NCBI GenBank assembly: GCA_025141835.1
Contig: CP081102.1
Location: 1,922,001 to 1,986,000 of the forward strand
From: Rhodobacteraceae bacterium M385
GTDB taxonomy: Bacteria > Pseudomonadota > Alphaproteobacteria > Rhodobacterales > Rhodobacteraceae
Length of the DNA stretch: 64,000 nt
Reading direction: 5' to 3'
In this document: positions 59,927 to 64,000 of the stretch, one piece after another
Position numbering within the stretch: the first letter of the stretch is position 1
How the letters are laid out: the number at the start of each line of letters is the position of its first letter
The notes under the pieces: model-generated
The model's database searches: none
What the model saw: only the letters and a program-made list of their open reading frames with translations
Told to the model about the DNA's origin: nothing
Program-made: the position numbers and the translations under genes

Positions 59927-60196
59927 TTACTCTGCAGCCTCGGCTGCCGGAAGGACGGAAATGAAGGTACGGCCCTTGAAGCCCTTACGGAACGAAACAT
60001 GACCGTCAGTCACGGCGTAGATCGTGTGATCCTTGCCTTCGCCCACACCTTCACCCGGCCACCACTTGTTGCCACGTTGACGTGCGATGATGTTGCCAGA
60101 GATAACGGACTCGCCGCCATACTTCTTGATGCCAAGACGGCGACCAGCTGAGTCGCGGCCGTTGCGGGAGGAACCACCAGCTTTTTTATGTGCCAT
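59927..60196 (-). CDS. rpmA: 50S ribosomal protein L27
   Basis: This 89-residue protein reaches the peptidyl-transferase centre with its N-terminal tail. The family signature AHKKAGGSSRNGRDSAGRRL is at the very start, followed by GIKKYGGE and IARQRGNKWWPGEGVG. It starts seven bases after rplU on the same strand and is followed by a strong terminator. Confidence 0.97.
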   Translation of the reverse strand: MAHKKAGGSSRNGRDSAGRRLGIKKYGGESVISGNIIARQRGNKWWPGEGVGEGKDHTIYAVTDGHVSFRKGFKGRTFISVLPAAEAAE

Positions 60197-60203
60197 AGCT
60201 CAA

Positions 60204-60926
60204 TTACTCCTGTTCTGCGGCAAACGTGGTCGCTTGCTCAATCCAGTTGTCACGCTCAATGCGGCCTTTGAACGACAGCTTGTCATCCATATAAGCAATC
60301 TCTGCGGGGCCCCAGTCTTTGATCTGGTCAAAGTGGAACACGCCGTTTTCGTGCAGTAGGCCTTCCAGCTTGGGACCAACGCCCGAGATCTTTTTCAGAT
60401 CGTCGGCTTGTCCGTTGCGGGCCTCGGTCAGCAGGTTTGCGGGGCGCGTGCCCTCATCTGCGGCGGCGTCAGCGGCAGGCGCTTCGGCAGCTTTTGCCTT
60501 CTTGGGCGCGGCTTTCTTCTTCTCGGCCTTAGGCGCTGCGGCGGCTGCTACAGCTGCACTTGCGGAGACAGAGCCAGAGCCCATTGCCGCTTTCACGCCT
60601 GTCTTGTCGCCACCCGATGCGAGGATCTCGGTGATCTCGATCAGGGTCAGCTTCTGACGGTGGCCTTTGGTGCGCTTGGAAGAGTGCTTCCGGCGACGCT
60701 TGACGAAGTGGATGAGCTTTTCGCCCTTCACCATGTCAATCACGTTGGCCTGAACCGCGGCACCTTCAACCAAAGGCGCGCCTACGGTGACCTTGTCACC
60801 ACCAAGCATCAAAATCTCGTTGAACTGGACCGCTTCACCGGCCTCTGCTGCAAGCAGTTCCACGCGCAGCTTGTCGCCGGCTTGGACTTTGTATTGCTTG
60901 CCGCCTGTCTTCATGACAGCGAACAT
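60204..60926 (-). CDS. rplU: 50S ribosomal protein L21 with C-terminal helix-hairpin-helix extension
   Basis: Residues 1-103 are a normal L21 (MFAVMKTGGKQYKVQAGDKL, KRRRKHSSKRTKGHRQKLT). They are followed by an alanine/lysine/proline-rich linker (about 115-160) and a folded helix-hairpin-helix domain (about 165-235, DDLKKISGVGPKLEGLLHEN). The 240 residues are more than twice the usual 103. The same extension occurs in other Rhodobacterales L21 proteins as far as I recall. I chose ATG 60926, with AAGGA upstream, over an open extension to 61085. Confidence 0.95.
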   Translation of the reverse strand: MFAVMKTGGKQYKVQAGDKLRVELLAAEAGEAVQFNEILMLGGDKVTVGAPLVEGAAVQANVIDMVKGEKLIHFVKRRRKHSSKRTKGHRQKLTLIEITEILASGGDKTGVKAAMGSGSVSASAAVAAAAAPKAEKKKAAPKKAKAAEAPAADAAADEGTRPANLLTEARNGQADDLKKISGVGPKLEGLLHENGVFHFDQIKDWGPAEIAYMDDKLSFKGRIERDNWIEQATTFAAEQE

Positions 60927-61073
60927 AGTATCTTCCTTCATTTCCCGCGCCCTGTGGTCCGAACGGTTCCTTGCGGTGCCGTCCATGTTCTGGGTTTCCC
61001 CACCTCGGGCTGCGCGCCCTTTTCGGGCGTCATACATACCAATTCCGACACGCCAAGGCGCATGGGAAGCCGC

Positions 61074-61102
61074 CGTATCGGCCATGCGCCGGGTTTTGTC
61101 AA
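61074..61102 (-). promoter_or_regulatory. Candidate promoter of the rplU-rpmA operon
   Basis: On the minus strand TTGACA (61097-61102) and GATACG (61074-61079) are separated by 17 bases. A start near 61067 leaves a leader of about 140 bases before rplU. Confidence 0.5.
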
Positions 61103-61115
61103 CAGGCTCTGCGCC

Positions 61116-61994
61116 TCAGGTGTCTTCCCCGGCGATGAAAGCCGCCGCTGATGTTCCCAACTCGTAGCTCAAGGTCGTCAGCATGGAATCAAAGGCGTTG
61201 AACAAGGCCGAGTTCAGCGCCCTGCCCGCGTCCGAGGCAGCCAGCGCCATATAGGCTTCCAGATCGTCGTTGCTGGCGTCGGCATAGGCCACCAATTGAT
61301 AGGCATAGAGCCATTCAATCGTCATCTCGCGGACCTCAGATTCGTGGGACCAGACCTCGGACAGCATCATGCCTTCGGGCACGTCATTATCAAAAGCGCC
61401 GCCGTCGATCAGGCCGCGATAGAAGGCCACCCGAAGGTTGAGCGCTCCGATAACGTTGCGCTCCACCAGCCCGTTCACGTCATTGAACTGGCGCAGCAGG
61501 TCGATGCGAGGGTCGTCCTCCTGAACCGCTGTGAAAAATGCTTCGGTTGCGGTGGCCACGGCTTCGGGGTCAAGGAACAGGCGCCGCGCGGCAATCTCAC
61601 CGGCAATCATACGTTGACCGGCCTCGGTCGCGATAAAGGCCTGTACCTCCTGCATCTGCTCGGGCGACAGCGCGTCTTGGCTCAAGGCATCTTCAAATAG
61701 CACCGCCATACGATTGCCCGCATGAAGGCGCATCACAGTCGCTTGCCACGCCTGCCCGCCCTCGCCGGGAAAGAGCTGTGCTTCCACATCAATGCCGCCC
61801 TGGGTGTTCTCGGTGCCCATCAGCGCAATAATTTCATACATCCCCAACCCATCAAGGATTGCGTGCAACTCTGGCGCCTCTGCGGCTAAATGCGGCGAGG
61901 CGACGGCCTGAACCTCTTGCGCCCGCAGCCCGTCGGTTGCGCAAACCCAAGCCCCACAGGCAATAGACAACGACGTCAAGACGACACGGATCAT
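61116..61994 (-). CDS. Secreted DUF2059-like protein
   Basis: This 292-residue exported protein has a signal peptide (about 1-25) and an all-helical mature part. The middle region DALSPEQMQEVQAFIATEAG resembles the DUF2059 pattern, in which a short helix ends in a conserved 'T-x-x-G' before further helices. Function is unknown; the acidic composition suggests a soluble periplasmic location. I chose ATG 61994 because AAGGAG lies seven bases upstream, although the frame is open to 62117. Confidence 0.7.
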   Translation of the reverse strand: MIRVVLTSLSIACGAWVCATDGLRAQEVQAVASPHLAAEAPELHAILDGLGMYEIIALMGTENTQGGIDVEAQLFPGEGGQAWQATVMRLHAGNRMAVLFEDALSQDALSPEQMQEVQAFIATEAGQRMIAGEIAARRLFLDPEAVATATEAFFTAVQEDDPRIDLLRQFNDVNGLVERNVIGALNLRVAFYRGLIDGGAFDNDVPEGMMLSEVWSHESEVREMTIEWLYAYQLVAYADASNDDLEAYMALAASDAGRALNSALFNAFDSMLTTLSYELGTSAAAFIAGEDT

Positions 61995-62206
61995 AGAAAG
62001 CTCCTTCACACACTCAGCGGGCAACATGGCGCGGTTTAAACCCTTTGGCCATGGTGCTCTTGCCCTAAAAAACGAACTTTGCCTGCATTTAGGGCAGCTC
62101 TTGGGGGATGCGAGCACAAAAAACCCAACCTCATCCCCACAACAGCCCCTTGCGTGCCCCGCCGCTTGCCGTTATCGACCCGCCACGGCCAATTGGCCGA
62201 GACCGC

Positions 62207-62296
62207 GGAGAGGTGCCGGAGTGGTCGAACGGGGCGGTCTCGAAAACCGTTGTGGGTGCAAGCCTACCCAGGGTTCGAATCCCTGTCTCTCCGCCA
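62207..62296 (+). tRNA. tRNA-Ser (anticodon CGA)
   Basis: The 90-base gene folds as a class II tRNA: acceptor stem GGAGAGG with CTCTCC, anticodon loop CTCGAAA (anticodon CGA, reading UCG), a long variable arm, T-arm GGTTCGAATCC, and an encoded CCA end. It stands alone in the 449-base gap between the DUF2059-like gene and the SH3-like gene. Confidence 0.95.
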
Positions 62297-62390
62297 CTTA
62301 CCCCCTTACCGTTCCTTTGAGTTGTTGTGCCCTACGGCATTTCTTGATGCGGACATGATTGAACGGGCTCAGATAGTCTGCATCATCAAA

Positions 62391-62405
62391 TTAAGAGATT
62401 TTTAA
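62391..62405 (+). promoter_or_regulatory. CtrA-type binding site
   Basis: TTAA-GAGATTT-TTAA is an exact TTAA-N7-TTAA match, followed by C as in the alphaproteobacterial CtrA consensus. It lies 39 bases upstream of the gene at 62444, a position that fits a promoter. Binding is inferred. Confidence 0.4.
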
Positions 62406-62443
62406 CCACTATCTTAACAAATGAGAGCTTTAGGGGGCCTGTT

Positions 62444-63196
62444 GTGACCACAATTCTCTTGGTGCTTGCGGCGCTCGTGTCGCTTGCGGGGGTGATTTAC
62501 CCGTTTCGGCCCTTCCAAAGGCGTTGGGTGGCCTTGGTTAGTTTTCTCGTTTGCTTCTTTACGCTCGGCACGATCGACCCCGTTCCTGAGGGACCGGAAC
62601 CCCCGTTGCCCGATGAGAATGCGCGCCCATGGGCCGTGGCTGAGGGCGAGGATGAGGGCCGGTATTGGGTCATCTCTGACCGATTGAACCGCCGGACCTG
62701 CGCATCCCAAAATTGTGGCGTCGTGGGGCAATTGTTTTTTCGCGAAGGGGTGGTTGTGCTGGAGCAAAACGAGGGGTGGGCGCGGATCACGCAGCCCTAT
62801 GATGCGGCCTGCGTCGGCGGCCAAAGCTCCTATGTGGATAGCGGCAATGGGGCGTGTGAGATCGCGAACGGGATCACTGACGGGGCTTTCGCCGAATGGG
62901 TTTCCTTGGCGTATCTGTCCCAGACGCGTCCCGATGACCCGGCGCAGGACGCCACGGGTGTTGAGGAACTGATCGCCGGGTCCGATGACTTTGCCCGCCA
63001 CCGCGCGGTTTTTTCGGCGGCCGCACAGTCGTTGATCGGGCAAGGCCGATGCACCGCGCAGGATTTTCGCGACATGGGGGGATGGGTGGCGTCCTCTAGC
63101 CACCGGGATCAACCGATCTACTTCACCTATTGTGGCGGCGCGACGGTCGCGAACCGTCTGTATTTAAACGCGCAAACGGGTGATGTTTTTCAGTGA
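62444..63196 (+). CDS. Membrane-anchored SH3-like protein, unknown function
   Basis: The 250-residue protein starts with two hydrophobic helices (about 2-20 and 28-45), followed by a bacterial SH3-like segment (RYWVISDRLNRRTCASQNCG, then VVGQLFFREGVVVLEQNEGW and ARI). Five or more cysteines in the exposed part suggest disulphides. The C-terminal 90 residues match nothing I know. It starts with GTG and may be under CtrA control through the site at 62391. It converges with the Crp/Fnr-like gene, only three bases away. Confidence 0.7.
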   Translation: MTTILLVLAALVSLAGVIYPFRPFQRRWVALVSFLVCFFTLGTIDPVPEGPEPPLPDENARPWAVAEGEDEGRYWVISDRLNRRTCASQNCGVVGQLFFREGVVVLEQNEGWARITQPYDAACVGGQSSYVDSGNGACEIANGITDGAFAEWVSLAYLSQTRPDDPAQDATGVEELIAGSDDFARHRAVFSAAAQSLIGQGRCTAQDFRDMGGWVASSSHRDQPIYFTYCGGATVANRLYLNAQTGDVFQ

Positions 63197-63199
63197 TGC

Positions 63200-63772
63200 C
63201 TATGACTTCGCAGCCTGGCGCAACCGGCTAAGCGTCACCGGGGTGATCCCCAGATGGGAGGCGATCAGCGTGTGAGGGAATACCTCTTCCAGGGTTGGAA
63301 AATTCTCTCGGAACCACGCCAAACGCTGAGCGCCGCCTAGGGCTGCAAGACACCATTCCCTGTCGGCTTTCTGTGCCAAGGCGGCCCGTAGGACACCATT
63401 GGCCCAATCGCGCACATGGGGGGCAGAGAGCATCTCTCGGCTCAGGGCGTCTGCGTCCATGGTAGCGACCAGCGTGTCGGTCTGCGCCTCGATCGTGACG
63501 AGGGATACGCCGTCGCGGGTGCGGGCGATGTTTGGAGTCACGATGCACGGCCCGTAATACAAGCCGACGCAGGCCGTGCGCCCTTCGGCGTCGCTGATCA
63601 AGCTGGCCGCCGCCCCGTCGAGCACGATGATCTCTGCCTTGTCCGGCGTGCCTTGTGTCGCGATCCGAGCGCCCTTCGGCACCCTGCGCGTGGCCCAGAG
63701 CGTCGCGAAATGCTTGGCTTGGACGGGGTCTTTCAGCGCCGGCGATTGGCGCAGGAAACTCAGCAGGTCCAA
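63200..63772 (-). CDS. Crp/Fnr-type transcriptional regulator
   Basis: The 190-residue protein has a cyclic-nucleotide-binding-like beta-barrel domain (about 25-125: ARIATQGTPDKAEIIVLDGA) and a C-terminal helix-turn-helix (EVFPHTLIASHLGITPVTLS). The cysteines of FNR iron-sulfur clusters are absent, so it is not an FNR-type oxygen sensor. The start is TTG at 63772 with AAGGG about nine bases upstream; no better start exists. It is divergent from the membrane-protein gene at the window end and may control it. Confidence 0.78.
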   Translation of the reverse strand: MDLLSFLRQSPALKDPVQAKHFATLWATRRVPKGARIATQGTPDKAEIIVLDGAAASLISDAEGRTACVGLYYGPCIVTPNIARTRDGVSLVTIEAQTDTLVATMDADALSREMLSAPHVRDWANGVLRAALAQKADREWCLAALGGAQRLAWFRENFPTLEEVFPHTLIASHLGITPVTLSRLRQAAKS

Positions 63773-63862
63773 AGGTTAAATCCCTTAACAAATGATAATG
63801 CGCGGACGGCATGATCAGGGCAAATGAGCCAACTACCCCATGACATCCCAAAAGGTCTTCCG

Positions 63863-64000
63863 ATGATGACACGTTTTCTGCCCCAACAACATGCACGCGC
63901 CGCCCTTGCCTACGGCGGTGTCGCTGCGGTGATCTACATAACGATGGTCACCGGAACCCTCGCCCACCTTCAGGCGCTTTCGGGGTTGATGCCCTTTGAC
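63863..64000 (+). CDS. Membrane protein, N-terminal part (cut by window edge)
   Basis: Forty-six codons are visible from ATG 63863. After MMTRFLPQQHARAALAY there is one hydrophobic helix (GGVAAVIYITMVTGTLAHL). AAAGG precedes the start. The family cannot be recognised from this part. The gene is divergent from the Crp/Fnr-like regulator, with a 90-base intergenic region in common. Confidence 0.55.
   Translation, partial: MMTRFLPQQHARAALAYGGVAAVIYITMVTGTLAHLQALSGLMPFD

Overview
The window looks like an ordinary chromosomal segment of an alphaproteobacterium of the family Rhodobacteraceae (Roseobacter group). The evidence is gene order and gene form: dusB-ntrB-ntrC-ntrY-ntrX-trkA-trkH-hfq-hflX in one direction, a fused ispDF gene, an NtrC that lacks the sigma-54 GAFTGA loop, a ribosomal protein L21 with a C-terminal helix-hairpin-helix extension, and rplU-rpmA-(GNAT)-obgE-proB-proA in one block. 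Base composition is GC-rich and even. I see no insertion sequence, prophage, integrase or CRISPR array. The left edge cuts a cytochrome c'-type gene and the right edge cuts an unrecognised membrane-protein gene.

Layout: 1-5 kb holds hpt, a ratA-like gene, an orphan amtB and the overlapping cluster ispDF-pgpA-pncC. 5-17 kb is the nitrogen-regulation and potassium-uptake block. 17-22 kb has a membrane-anchored penicillin-acylase-family hydrolase, two small envelope proteins and hemB. 22-33 kb has mfd, DUF2306 and MFS membrane proteins, a DsbA-like protein coupled to an acyl-CoA ligase with a divergent XRE-cupin regulator, a patatin lipase and small proteins. 33-44 kb has a 3-hydroxybutyrate dehydrogenase-like gene, a yejA-type peptide-binding protein, psuK-psuG, rpsB-tsf, a class D beta-lactamase coupled to a small secreted protein, and aroQ-luxR. 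44-47 kb has rhodanese, prpE and ridA. 47-54 kb is the phosphate operon phoR-pstSCAB-phoU-phoB with a clear Pho box in front of pstS. 54-62 kb has a Cys/Met PLP enzyme and the rplU-rpmA-GNAT-obgE-proB-proA block. 62-64 kb has tRNA-Ser(CGA), an SH3-like protein and a Crp/Fnr-type regulator.

The most interesting signals lie between genes. (1) A 20-bp lux-box-like palindrome sits on the stop codon of a luxR gene that has no luxI. It points into about 330 bp without a recognisable gene, which ends in a strong terminator. This could be a quorum-regulated RNA or small protein. (2) A compact element with promoter, hairpin, linker and terminator lies on the minus strand in front of yejA and looks like a roughly 77-nt small RNA. 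(3) Two abutting perfect 22-bp palindromes, spaced exactly 22 bp apart, lie upstream of the 3-hydroxybutyrate dehydrogenase gene. (4) A strictly 36-bp-periodic array of GC hairpins, and a dispersed element with the core AAGATGAAGG that recurs five times, mark gene boundaries; in one copy the element supplies the Shine-Dalgarno sequence. (5) A promoter and a large hairpin lie in the gap between ridA and phoB. hfq is in the same window, so Hfq-dependent RNAs would be plausible here.
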